NCBI GenBank assembly: GCA_902729315.2
Contig: LR746277.1
Span: forward strand, 3,849,001 to 3,913,000
DNA: 64,000 bases
Origin: Spirodela intermedia
Lineage: Eukaryota; Streptophyta; Magnoliopsida; Alismatales; Araceae
Reading direction: 5' to 3'
Shown: piece after piece, positions 31,253 to 42,887 of the stretch
Layout: each line of letters begins with the position of its first letter
How positions within the stretch are numbered: position 1 is the stretch's first letter
Position numbers and translations under genes: made by a program
Notes under the pieces: model-generated
Told to the model about the DNA's origin: nothing
The model's input: only the letters and a program-made list of their open reading frames with translations
Database searches by the model: none

Positions 31253-34200
31253 ATGGAAGAAGTTTTGCCGGCGGGGAGACGGCACCCGTTGCTGGATGAA
31301 GGAGCATTCGACGTGAAGCTGCAGCTCTGGGCTCTGCGCATTCCTCGAGAGCTCTGCAGCCTCGCGAGCCGCATCCTCAACGGGTACGGCGACTCCTTCT
31401 TGGGTTTTTTTATCTACTTTCGGAAATGGTTGTCTGTCAAGGCGCCCTGTTTCACCGCGTTTCTTCATTCCAGCAGATATCTGCTGGACAGGCCCCGTAT
31501 CAAGCCCATCACGGAGGATTCCTCCTCTGACAAAAACCGCCTGCTGATACTATCAGAGAAGATTCAGGACTCCGGTAAGAAGAATTTGGCCACCGTCCCC
31601 TGTCGTCTAATGATGCCAGTGAGCACGGGATCACCTTGCCATTGCCTTCTACTCCATTCATCATTACGATTTTTTTCCTCAAGAAGGACGCCTTTGACGT
31701 GACAGACTTATCTGAAATCTCGACTGAAGCATTGAAAACTTTGAAGGAATTATGCGTGATTGAAGTGGTTCCGCATTCATTGACTCTTGGGTATTCATAC
31801 TGGGGCGCAGGTCGGTAGCATTCGTGACCTCAAAAATTATTTTCTTCCTGCCTCATTGGATGATCTTTTGGAAAGTATGTCCCATTATGACTCAGCTATC
31901 AAGAGTTTATCCTGTTCACGTTTTATGCAAGAAAGCACATTCCAAGCGTCCCAGTTCTTAGACTAGTTATGAATTTTCAACGGGAAATATACACCAAACT
32001 TGTGCACATTCTAATGTTGTTTTATGCAAGTGGCGTGCATAATCGGGCTCCTCATGGTTAAATTTTATCTTTATAGATTATATGTTTAGTGGGTGGAAAA
32101 TGTGAACCATCTCTTTTTGCTTCAATCTTTGCTGCCGAATCTTTTTAATGTTAAGACGCTCTACATGTTACCAGCGTTGCCTCCTTTGGTGGGACCCCAA
32201 AAAAAAGTATCTCTTTTCGCTCTATGTAGTTTCTCCATTTCTTCTCTTTTAAATGTGGATGGGTGAAAACCAAACTAGTTGGTCCTGCCTGATTGAGTTC
32301 ACATTAGGTCGGAAAGTTGGTTTGCTTTTTATTGGAGGTGATTATTATTTAACTATAATTCACAATGACTTTTGTATATTTTAGATTACATCTTGAGGCA
32401 GATATTGCCCCCTGGAACAGAGGTGCCTTCGTCATTTGAAACAATAGTTGAGTACTCTCTATGCCCTTTCTTTTAAAGTTAAATATTTTCCGTGCTGACT
32501 TGAACTTTTTTCAAAATATTTGCATTTTTTTATTTAATATTTGTTTTCATCTTTTCTTGATTTACTCAGCCAGCTTCTCTCATCCGATTTTTACTGTTTA
32601 AATGTGAATACTTTTTTGACATTTCCGCCTTCATCTCCAGGGCATATTGCTCATTTAAATATCACAAGTGAGCTGCTTCCCTACAAAGACGTAATTGCAC
32701 AGGTTATTTATGAGGTATGTCCAAATCGTGTCTCTTTGTCTACTCTCTTCATTAGTCTTAATCTTTGAATTAAAATGATAGTTAAGCCATAGAATTTGAT
32801 TAATTCATTTTAATTCAAGTTCTGTTTTTTTTTCTATGAAATCTGCGTGCATATTCATTTTATCTCTTATTATAATTTTTTTTACCCTCTCTCCCCCTCT
32901 CTTGCTCTCTCTCTCTCTCTCTCTCGCATATCTATTCACATGTTTGTCCTAAAAAATCCAATGCCTGAGATTATTAAAAGGATGGCGATCAATTTCATAA
33001 TTATATTTTTATCGTCTACTTACTAATTTTCCTCATATTGACTGGTCATTGTCTACTCACATGCTGGATCTCTTATAAGATGAACATTCTTGTTCAAAAG
33101 TTTTGAAACAAACTCTTTTGATTGTATATTATTTTTTGTGACAATGTCATTGAATTTTAGATAGAGTGAACATTATTGGAATTCCTCTATATTGAGAACC
33201 CCGTAACACATATGAAATATATTCATTGGTGTACAATTGTCCATTGGTATACAGCTGTGTTTATTTTATGGATAGACAAGTATTTCCCAATAGAGCAATG
33301 TTTTGAGGAGGGTCGTTGAGTCTAGTTCTAAAGTTTCTTTTAGGGCTGCTAATCTGGAGAGTGAATCTCCTGTGGGTAAATCCTACAAGAGAGTTTTTCT
33401 AGTCCTTGCAGGACCCCGTTTTAACGGACCACACCATGGAGAGGCTCCTTTACCTCAAAGTTTTTTCAGTTCTCAATTAACTCCCTGATTTTATACTGTT
33501 TATCTGTTTGGTTTTTGTGTCCAAGGATTTTTCATCTTTGAGGATAATATCTGCGTTTTTGTATGATTCAAAACATCTGATTTTTTTTGAATCATCTGTG
33601 ATCATTAATTCTCATATTTATGATGGTGATCTTTGCTGATTTTTTTTCCTGTTCGTTTTTTATTCATGGTCTACTGAGTCCCCCCCCTGCTTTCCTTTTA
33701 ATTCTATTCAAGAAAGACTAGAGTTTCTTATTACCTTCCTTTTCTTCTCTTGATGTAGAAAAACCAACCAAGAATCAAAACTGTGGTAAATAAGGTTGGA
33801 ACTATAACAAATGAGTTTCGTGTGCCAAAGTTTGAGATATTAGCTGGAAAAGCAGACATGGTCACTGAGGTTAAGCAGTATGGGGCAACATTTCGGCTTG
33901 ATTATGGTTTGGTATATTGGAACTCAAGATTGGAACATGAGCATATAAGATTGGTCTCGCTATTCAGGGAAGGAGAAACTATTTGTGATATGTTTTCTGG
34001 GATTGGTCCTTTTTCAATTCCAGCCGCCCAAAAGGGTTGCATAGTTCATGCAAATGATTTAAATCCAGATAGTGTTCATTATTTAAGAATTAACACAAAA
34101 ATCAACAAGGTAGAGGACAATGTTCGTACATATAACCTGGATGCTAGAGAATTCATGCGCCATTTGATGCAAGTTTTGGATAAGCCAGAATACTCAGTTG

Positions 34201-37200
34201 ATTCCTCAAACAATGATGAAACAAATAGTTCATCCACTAATAAAGATGGTGTTGAAGATGAAAAGATAACCGGTACATTGTCTCTGACTAAGTATGTTGT
34301 TATCTTTTTGTGTCGGAAATTGTATTTGACTGTTTATCTTTGCAGCTGATAAGAAAGAAAAGCTGGATCTAGGCACAAAAGATCAAGTTGTAATGGAACC
34401 ATGCATGGAGATCGATGTTACTCTTAAGAGGCAACTGCAAGATGGTGTAGGAAGTAGGCCCTAAAAAACTTCGAAAGTTATTACTGTGCATTTTGCTATC
34501 AGTTTTGTTCTTATTGATCTGAATTTCTTTATGCTTTTAAGTTGGCTATCATTGGATCGTCTTTCTTTGTGGTTAAGACTCGTATAAAAGAGGCTTTGAT
34601 GTACTTTTGCATTTATTAATTTCTGTTGATCTGGTCATAATTAAGCTCTGACAGTTGACTTTAAGTTAGTAGGTCAAGTGTGCTATTTATTACGGGGGTG
34701 TCTTGTGACAGATTTGTGTGGCCCACGCCCTTAAAAATTTGTGTTGGGAAAAGGAGCTCAGAGACCTATGCCGGGGTGCTATTTAGATAAAATCCGGGAA
34801 ACTGCACAAATGAACGTTTAATTCTAGATGACCACCAAATTATTAAGCATGAGTCTTCACAGTGGATTAAATGTTTAGTGGATTGATTGTTTCTATCATC
34901 ATTTCATCTTGACTTTTTTGCTTCTACAGGGTATCAGAGTGTAAGTGATGGTGGCAGGATGTCAAAGAATCAGTATAATGCAACAAAAAAGAAGAGGATG
35001 CGTGGCTCTCAGTTAGCCAGTTCCAAGACGTGGGAGCATATTGATCATGTGATTATGAATCTGCCAGCATCTGCTATTACCTTTCTTGGTGTGTTTTTCT
35101 CTATATTTGACATCACTAAGTTATCCAACTTTTGACGTGTTAATCGGCAGCTTAGAAAGCTTACTTTTGTAGGTCTTTTTTTGTCGGGCATTGATGTCTT
35201 TACATGGTCAGACGGCCCTTTTTGCTCAGATTCTTGGATGGTCATGTTAATAAATTATGATATCCTGCACGCCATGCGAACTTAAGTTCCCAGTACACTG
35301 TATCCTTTTGGTTCCTTGTTTCTTGTTACTCTATGGATGCACACCAGCTTTGCATCAGAGTTATCAAGACATCAAGAAAACGCAAGCAAGCAAGGAATGT
35401 GGAATCGGATTGGGTGTCTGGAATGGACAGGCCAGATCCTAGTTAAGTTGCCATCTCTGTGGGGATAATTCGATTGGGGTTTATGAGGCTAGAATAATGG
35501 TGTAAATACAAGTATATCTACTAAATAAGGTTACGATATTAATGGACAGAATTAACTGGGACAGATTTGCGAATCATATTTTAGAAGGGAGTTTGGACTT
35601 GGGGGGCGGGGGACAGCTGGTTGGCAACAGTTAGCAGCGGTGATCAATGCCAAATTACAGCTAACAACAGTCAGCATTAGTTTCTTGGGTATGATTCAGT
35701 AAGGTCATGAAAACCCTTTTATGTATAATGAAGTATTGTCTGATGGCTTCTTGTGTACCTTTCTTTGAAATCGACTTACCGATTTTACACTTATTTAAAT
35801 AGTTAGCCTTGATAATAGACCTCACATGCTTGAGAACAATGTTCTTTGCACAACACTGATCCTCGGTGCAGTTGTCCCACAAGTTGAATTGCTCTTCATA
35901 TCAATTATCTTGTCTTTCAAATGCCATTTCGTATCTTTTCTTTACTCCACTTTGTCCTAACTATACAGTTTATACTTTAACCGACAGACGTTTTTAAGGG
36001 TCTTCTTGAAAGGAAACATTGGAAGGGATCCTTACCATGGATACATTGCTACTGCTTCATGCGTTCAAACGAATCTGAAGAGACCTTGCAAGCTGTAAGT
36101 TTTTATTCCTGGATTCCATTTGCACTGATAAATAGATCTATAAAAGAGTTTCACCATACCTCTAACGGCTGTGATGGTGCTTTTGGCCTCCTCTTTACTT
36201 GCTTCTGGCTTATCTTTAATTTTATGTACTCTCTGGGGTCTTGGGCTTCTTCTCGACTTTGTTTTGTTTCACATCTTAAAGTAGGCTTCAGATTTATAGT
36301 GGTAACTATGTTAAAATTCACGTACATACTAAGTATCTGTTCAGGAATATCTGTTCTGGGGTATGGTCTGATAATAAGTCTTTATTTTACAGTCGTTGTT
36401 ACAATAGAGTCGCCTACCTTGCGTTTCTTAAATGCCAGAAATTCAACTAGTTTGGGTAATGTGAGAATTTATGGAGAAGAACAAAAAATAGTCCTTCAAT
36501 CCACTAGTCTCATTGCTCGTGGATACATACAACCCAATCATGATCCAGTTGTTGAATTTCGGAGCTTCAATTAAACCAAGAGATGAGGACACTCTTCATA
36601 CTCCATTCTTTTCGTCTTCTGTTCTTTTATAAACAACATTGTAACTGGTTGTGGCATGAAGTTGGTTCGACATAGCGAATTCTAATAACCAGTCACGCAA
36701 AGACCAGAAAGAAGCATTTGTGGGTGGCCACACTAGTACTGTTTAGGATCATGATGGTGTTTAAGAATGTTACCAAATGAATTGACAAACGCAGGAAGGC
36801 GGCTTCTGCTTCTCTTTACCAATTAATATTTCATTTTTTCTACTAATTTCTCAGTTCTTTTATTCACACCATCCCCAGTTTCTGCCTCTAAGAATCTTGC
36901 TAGTTGTTTGAAGGTAACACTCTACTGCTATGTGACAGTCTACTGATTCACTTGCAGATTGCAGAGTCCATGTTGGATTCTAAGATACAAGATCCGCGGT
37001 TTCATATTGTGAGAGATGTAGCTCCGAACAAGGTGAGAACTCCCATCGCAAATTGTACAACGAGCCGTATGGCAATTTGGCATTGAGAAAAATACATATG
37101 AATCATGGTCAACCTCAGCAATATTTAACATGGCTAAAGCGTGGGCCTTCTTATACTGCTTCTCATTTCATTCGGAGTGCCTCTATTTCTGCTTCCTAGC

Positions 37201-37919
37201 CGTGCTTAAACATTTTTTTTTCACTATTCATGTATTTAGGAAGAGATTTGCTTAACCATCTACGCAAAACATAAAACATAACATTGATCGTCTAGCAAAG
37301 CTTTGCAAATCGTGAGTGTTTATCCTAAATCCTAAATCCTCAACCTGTTAATCTAGAGTTCGCCTCTTAAATATTCGGCCAGTCTCTTGAACTTCTGGAA
37401 AAAAAAAAGTTTATTCTCTCAGTTGTGGTGCTACTCACAGGTTCTCCCAAAGGACAACAACGATTTAGGGAAACATGTCATGGAATAAACCTCCAAAACC
37501 TTTCCTTAGGCCTGGTATGCCTGTGCATCAAAGAGGAGATTCTAAATTGCCCTTTTTTTTATGAAAGAAATTCCAATTATGGTGCATTGTGGTACATGCT
37601 TTGATGGCTATGCATTAGCATGTAATTCCAGGGATGGTTGGGCCTGGTCATTTGTCACTCCCATGCTTAATCTCCTACAGTGGCACCTCGCGTTCTGAAG
37701 GAGAGGCACAATTATTGATGCCCCGTGTAAAGTACTTAACTGATGCACCAAGAAATAGAAGCCATACTTGCACTATTATTGGATCAATGCAGCATTTGTC
37801 AGATATCACAGTACTTAACATTTTTCTTTGGGTTGCAGGCCATGGTTTGTTTGAGCTTCAGATTGCCAGGGGAGTCATGCTTCAGAGCTGAATCCCATTC
37901 CCCGGGTAATAATTTCTGA
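31253..37919 (+). CDS. TRM5: tRNA (guanine37-N1)-methyltransferase, TRM5 family, 11 exons
   Basis: Exons: 31253-31383, 31477-31574, 31706-31810, 32385-32446, 32641-32714, 33759-34272, 34346-34444, 34930-35088, 35988-36094, 36958-37032 and 37839-37919, encoding about 501 aa. Key motifs: [19 protein letters not shown] in the D1 domain, [13 protein letters not shown], the S-adenosylmethionine site [13 protein letters not shown] followed by NDLNPDSV, then the [12 protein letters not shown] motif (NLPxxA) and the C-terminus [18 protein letters not shown]. The enzyme methylates N1 of G37 next to the anticodon, which limits +1 frameshifting. Plant homologues act in the nucleus/cytosol, and some in organelles. 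The chosen ATG adds about 12 residues before the conserved [21 protein letters not shown]. Anomaly: exon 4 ends in phase 0 if spliced at ATA|GTTGAG, but exon 5 (AG|GGCAT) needs one preceding base. No GT-AG pairing I can find joins them in frame. Either a base is missing, splicing is non-canonical, or this copy is damaged. All other junctions agree. Confidence 0.85.
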
Positions 37920-38552
37920 TATTATGTTCTAAGTTACTACTGATCAGCTGTCCTCTACCCAGCCATGATCCTTCCCTAATTGTCAATCAAAAACACTTTT
38001 TGAATTATATTATTAAGAACGGCAATAGCAGTTGCCTGTATTTATTTATTTTTTATTTAAATTTCTTTCTTTATTAGTGTTCTTCTCTTGCCAGAGACCG
38101 CGGTGATCAGACAGGGCAGGGTTAGCTTTCAGGCACCCATTTTTAGTAGAGATTAGGCTTCTCTCTACCCCTTAAGACAGATCAAGATCAGCCGAGCCTT
38201 GACCGAGTCGTCGTCTCATGTTTAGTCGAGGAGGGTGGTCGTCATGTGACCGACGCCCATGACGTTTGCTGTGGGGAGATGGTCAAAGCGGGAGCTTAGG
38301 GACCGGGACCGCCTTGGGATTCTGTTCCTTGTCTCTGTGAGTCGCGCACAAAGGCGGGAGGGAGGGCTCCCCCGAGAGGAGGGGCAAAGAGGGTGAGAAT
38401 CGCGGAAAAGAAGAAAAAGAACCGCCTCGGTAGGTTTTTCCTTTCTTTTTTCTCCCCGAGAGCGGCTGCCTTCGGTTCCTTCGGGGAGGACCGGAAGACA
38501 AAAGGGATCTCTTGACTGCCGCCCCCTCCGTCAGAGGATCGGATCCCTCTCC

Positions 38553-38586
<34 letters not shown>

Positions 38587-39067
38587 GTATCTCTCTATCT
38601 CTCTCTCTATTCCTCTCTTTGGGGGGTGTAGTGTAATAGATCTGAGTTAAAGTGAGTGGCATCGGCAGGGGGAGTTGAATGTCCTTAGACCGCAGCCATG
38701 TGGGCCCGACAGAGTTGCTCCTGGTGAATTCATCGTTCGAAGACGAGCCCTGGGGAGCTGTGTAGGTGGACCCACCGCCGTTTTCGGGCTACGACTAGAG
38801 AGAGAGAGATGTAGAAGATCTCATATTTCACGCCGCCATCATCCGCAAGAATGGTCTGCGTCAGCCCCCACACACTGAACGACGAAAGACCAGTGGAAGA
38901 TGGACACAGAGCCCAGTGAAGAACTCAATGTCCTTTGCCCAGGTAAAAAGTAACGAGGAGAGTGCAATAACTAGAGAGAGAGAGAGAGAGAGATGAGCCG
39001 CTGTCTGGAAATGCATCGAACACGACTAAAACGAAGACAGGCATAAATGGAGGGAATGTAGCTCTCC
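37920..39067. other. Intergenic between convergent TRM5 and DUF761 genes
   Basis: No gene seen. It holds the 3' flanks of two convergent genes, a CT-rich tract at about 38546-38610 and a (GA) run at about 38972-38993. Open frames at 38283-38501 and 38675-38878 have no recognisable content. Confidence 0.5.
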
Positions 39068-39673
39068 TTAGACACTTCTGGCAAGCATCTCCTGGTACCT
39101 CCTGTAGGATTCCTGCTTCTCGAGCCTGAACTTCTCGTGGCAGCTCGCGATGAACCTCTCCGCGAGGCGATCGATCTCGCCGGGGTCATCGTGCTCACCC
39201 GCGGGGTTCTCCGGCTGACTCTCCTCCAGCCATTGCAGGTACCCGGAGAGGTGCGGCTCCACGCTGTACTCAACCTCCTCCTCGCAGGTGGTGGTGATCA
39301 CCGAATTCCACGTGGAATCGTAGTACAGATGGCTCGGATCAACGCCGATGGCGCTGGGGTGCCCCGCCATAGGGAGAACGGGAGAGGAAGAGCAGCCATA
39401 GCCGATCTGGATCGTGGAGAAGTACTTCCTCCGCTTCCTCCTCCTCATCTTAAGATCGCAGCGATCGTCTTTCCTCCTCCCGAATAGCCCAGCTACTGCC
39501 GACCGGAGCTTGGAGAAGGCTCCGGCGACTTGGATCACTCCGGGGAAGAGATGCTCTTCAAGGATGGACTTGATCCTCTCCTGGGTCGAGCGACGATGCG
39601 CCGCCCCCCTCGGCGAGGTGGCGCCGCCGCCGCGGAGTTGCCGGAGGGATCTCGTCTGAGGTTGGCGAGCCAT
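39068..39673 (-). CDS. DUF761 (cotton-fibre-expressed) domain protein
   Basis: Intronless, 201 aa. The N-terminus is basic (MARQPQTRSLRQLR). A middle block (KMRRRKRRKYF) looks like a nuclear localisation signal. The C-terminus IDRLAERFIASCHEKFRLEK followed by QESYRRYQEML is the DUF761 (PF05553) signature, a short amphipathic segment at the protein end. Function in the family is poorly defined; some members affect plant growth and defence when altered. The ATG at 39673 is preceded by a good minus-strand TATA box at 39724-39731, about 50 bp upstream, which supports the start and implies a short 5' UTR. It is head to head with the dehydrogenase gene at 40521. Confidence 0.85.
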   Translation of the reverse strand: MARQPQTRSLRQLRGGGATSPRGAAHRRSTQERIKSILEEHLFPGVIQVAGAFSKLRSAVAGLFGRRKDDRCDLKMRRRKRRKYFSTIQIGYGCSSSPVLPMAGHPSAIGVDPSHLYYDSTWNSVITTTCEEEVEYSVEPHLSGYLQWLEESQPENPAGEHDDPGEIDRLAERFIASCHEKFRLEKQESYRRYQEMLARSV

Positions 39674-39723
39674 TTCTCGTCGAGCACCTCCGAGAGATCG
39701 ATCCTCCGCCTCCTCCGCGCGGT

Positions 39724-39731
39724 TTTATATA
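39724..39731 (-). promoter_or_regulatory. TATA box of the DUF761 gene
   Basis: TATATAAA on the minus strand, 51 bp upstream of the DUF761 ATG, in the normal position for a short-leader plant transcript. Confidence 0.6.
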
Positions 39732-40346
39732 CAAGACGAGGAGGTCCTTCGAAAGCCTCACCCTGGTGCTCCATTTATTTACTTAGTTACCCTCAAACTG
39801 CTCCGAAAGTAGCCAGCGGCATGATATATTTGATCATTGAGGGTATTTTAGAATTTTCCCGTTATCTTTCTTTCCTGCTGACTGTGGATGGCCTAGACGT
39901 GACGGCTATGATACTTCCCCACCTGGAGAGCACCTTATCACGCGCGTTCTGTCACTCCTTAGCTGCCAACCGGAGCGTGGACAATAAGGAACCCCATCTC
40001 CCCCTACGCGTGGGAGTAACCGACCCCGAGGAAACGATCTAACGTGCCTTCCCCTCTGCTCCCACGTGCGCTTCTCACGTGTCAATCCTGGTCCAGCTTG
40101 CAGGTGTGTGGGCATGAGCCGTTTTGTCGTACGTGCCAAACCGCTACAGCCGAGCGCAGTCCAATTTCTCCATTTATTTCCGGAGCCTATAAATGAACAG
40201 TTGTCTTTGACTCCCACCCAAGTCAACGTACGACAGATGAGTGAGCGGAAATTTCGACTCCGGGCGACGACTTCTGTCCTGAGCTGGGTGTAGCAGTTGC
40301 TTACCTAATTGTGAAACCACCTGGGCGAAATCCAAACACGGCCTTC

Positions 40347-40354
40347 TATATAAA
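40347..40354 (+). promoter_or_regulatory. TATA box of the SDR gene
   Basis: TATATAAA on the plus strand, 167 bp upstream of the dehydrogenase ATG at 40521. Together with the opposing TATA box at 39724-39731 it marks a divergent promoter pair. Confidence 0.55.
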
Positions 40355-40520
40355 TTCCTGAAGTTGCGACTGAGCAGCCGCCGAATGCAGCCTAGGAGGG
40401 AAAGAGCAGACGTATTCGCTGACGTGAGCTCGCTCACCGCTGTGGTGGTGGGCGCTCCCGATAAATGGCCTCCCCCGGGTAGAGGAATAGGGGATCGGCG
40501 GGGGGGTTGGGCTTTGGGCC

Positions 40521-41961
40521 ATGGCGGAGGAGCGGGGAGCGGCGGCGGTGGCGGAGGAGGGGGCTCTGCGGCTGCCATGGCGGAGCCTGGAGGGGAAGGT
40601 GGTGATGGTGACCGGCGCCTCATCTGGCCTGGGCCGGCAGATCTGCCTGGACCTCGCCGGAGCCGGATGCTTAATCGTGGCCGCCGCCCGGAGGGTCGAC
40701 CGGCTGGAGTCCCTCTGCGAGGAGATCAGCCGGTTGGCTCCGCCGCCGGCGAGAGTCGCTGCGCCGGTGGAGCTCGACTTGAGCGCCGACGGGAGCTCCA
40801 TCGAGCGCTCCGTTCAGAAGGCCTGGGAGGCCTTCGGCCGCATCGACGCGCTGGTCAACAACGCCGGAGTTCGAGGTATCCCTCTCCGTCCTCGCCCAGT
40901 TTCCGCTGAAATCTGTAGGTCTTCTCTCCTCGAAGAAGAAGAAGACTTGGTTCCACGGGGGATGATGGGAATCGCCATTGATTTCTTGCCTGGTTCATCC
41001 AGATTGAGATATGAACTGGGGAATTCTCGATTGATTACCCAGACGGGATGCCCTGATTGAAGAACCCAAGTGAGAGAGAGAGAGAGAGAGAGAGAGATGC
41101 ATCTGTTCTTCGCACCAGGACTCCCACGAATGACGCTATGTCTTCGTTCGATCGGAAATCCACTTGAAATAGAGGCCCGGTGCACGAACGGGCTCATCCA
41201 TTTGGTTTCCCTCTCTAGAAAGATTAAATATTTAAACCCAGGAGGGCGACCTGCATTAAAAATCCGAACGGGGTTGATTTTCTGCTTCAGGGATTCATTT
41301 TGCTTAGCTGAAAATGGGTGTTCCAGCATCAAAAAGCCCCCCCTCCTTTCTAATAATGGCTGTGGATCAGGAGCCGTACGGTCCCCGGTTGACTTGCCGG
41401 AAGAGGAGTGGAGCAGCATTCTTGCCACTAATCTGACGGGGACGTGGCTGGTGTCGAAGAGCGTCTGCCGGCGGATGAGGGACGCTGGCCGGAAGGGATC
41501 CATAATCAGCGTCTCGTCCATCTCTGGGCTTAATCGTGGTCAACTACCCGGCGGGCTTCATTACTCCGTGTCGAAGGCGGGAGTCAACTCCATGACCAGG
41601 GTAGTCTTCTCCGTCCTGCAATTGGGGGGCGGGTTCCGGGCGTTGATTCTTTTGTCTGAAAGAGTCTTGCGATGGGTGACAGGTGATGGCTCTGGAGCTG
41701 GGGCCGCACAAGATCCGGGTCAACTCGATATCGCCGGGCCTGTTCAGGTCGGAGATCACCGCCGGCCTCATGGAGAAGGAATGGCTCAGCACGGTGGCCG
41801 CCAGGACCGTCCCGCTGGGGACGTTCGGCTCGTCGGATCCGGCGTTGACCTCCGTCGTCCGCTACCTGATCCACGACTCGTCGGAGTACGTCACCGGAAA
41901 CATATTCATCGTCGACGCCGGCGCTACTCTGCCGGGCATCCCCATCTTCTCTTCCCTTTGA
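40521..41961 (+). CDS. Short-chain dehydrogenase/reductase, 3 exons
   Basis: Model of 287 aa: 40521-40875, 41371-41600 and 41683-41961, with GT-AG introns and agreeing phases. It is a classical SDR. The cofactor motif TGASSGLG is at residues 31-38, NNAG at about 113-116, the catalytic serine in ISVSS (about 168), and the YSVSK Tyr/Lys pair at about 183/187. The C-terminal part has [13 protein letters not shown] and the end [12 protein letters not shown]. Plant relatives of this type (the Arabidopsis At3g55290/At3g55310 group is the best fit I recall) are annotated as 3-oxoacyl-ACP-reductase-like but have no firmly assigned substrate. No transit peptide is obvious, so a cytosolic NAD(P)-dependent oxidoreductase is likely. 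Intron 1 contains a (GA)n tract at 41071-41097. The third exon begins GTGATGGC directly after the acceptor. Confidence 0.92.
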
Positions 41962-42887
41962 TCCTGGCGGCGCCCAGCTCCTCCTCCGGCATCCGACGCA
42001 GTCGCCGCCGTGAGATAGGCTTAGTTTCCCAAAAGCTACAACCATCTGTGAGGATGTTCATCTGGCAAAATTCATTCCCGTAAGTTCTGAGAAGCTCATG
42101 AAACCAGGGGTTGACGGGAAGATGGGGCCACAGCTCACTGTATTGCCTCACGGCATTAAGAGATTTTGGTCTTCGGCACCTCTTAAGGTGAGACCAGGTC
42201 GTCTTGTCCGACGCCGGCGGAATTGCACCCAGCGAACTAGCAGACGATCTGCGAGTCAGTGGCGCTTTTCTACGAACTAGGCACCGACGAAGTCCGACCA
42301 CCTGCAGCCCATCTAGGATGGCCGGTGGCCGGAAGGCACGTCGGGAAGAAGAAGCCCATCTACGGCTCATGGGCATATACCTGTAAAGCCTGTGGCTGCC
42401 GATCAAAGCAGGTTTCTACTTGTCCGACGCATCCGGCGGAGGGGCTTTCGGCAAGGCGGCTCCCACCGGGGGAAATGAGATTCCGCCGCCTTGCAGATAG
42501 CTGCCATGAGATTGGTTCGCCCGAGCTCTGAAACCTGCTTACCTCAGAACCAGGAAACTTGCTTAATCATGGATTAGAAAGAAAACCGAGATGCTTCTCG
42601 TGCCTTTTCTTTGGCGTTTGTTTGATCTGCGGCCGAAGAGGATCGACCACTGCGCATCCCCATCCGCCGAAGAACATGCATCGTCGTATTCGAATATTGA
42701 GCATGAAGTCTCCTGGAATATGAGGGCGATGAGATAACCACATTCTAGAATCGATGCTCCTCCTGTTGTTATGGGGATTCAGAGCTCCGTGTTCCGATAA
42801 GACGAGACAAGAGAGATCAAAAAAAAAATGAAAAAAAAATTGAGGGAGGGAGATCTCAATGCTTTGGTCTTGGCCTCCGTCTGGGAA
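41962..42887. other. Intergenic between SDR and MYB-CC genes
   Basis: No supported gene. A GC-rich part at about 42190-42535 contains the word CTTGTCCGACGC twice (near 42200 and 42418) and some open frames without recognised domains. The remainder is the 5' flank of the MYB-CC gene, ending in an A-rich leader. Confidence 0.4.

Noticed and set aside
41924-42406. 160-aa minus-strand open frame downstream of the SDR
   Set aside because: No start context, no domain, partly antisense to the SDR 3' end.
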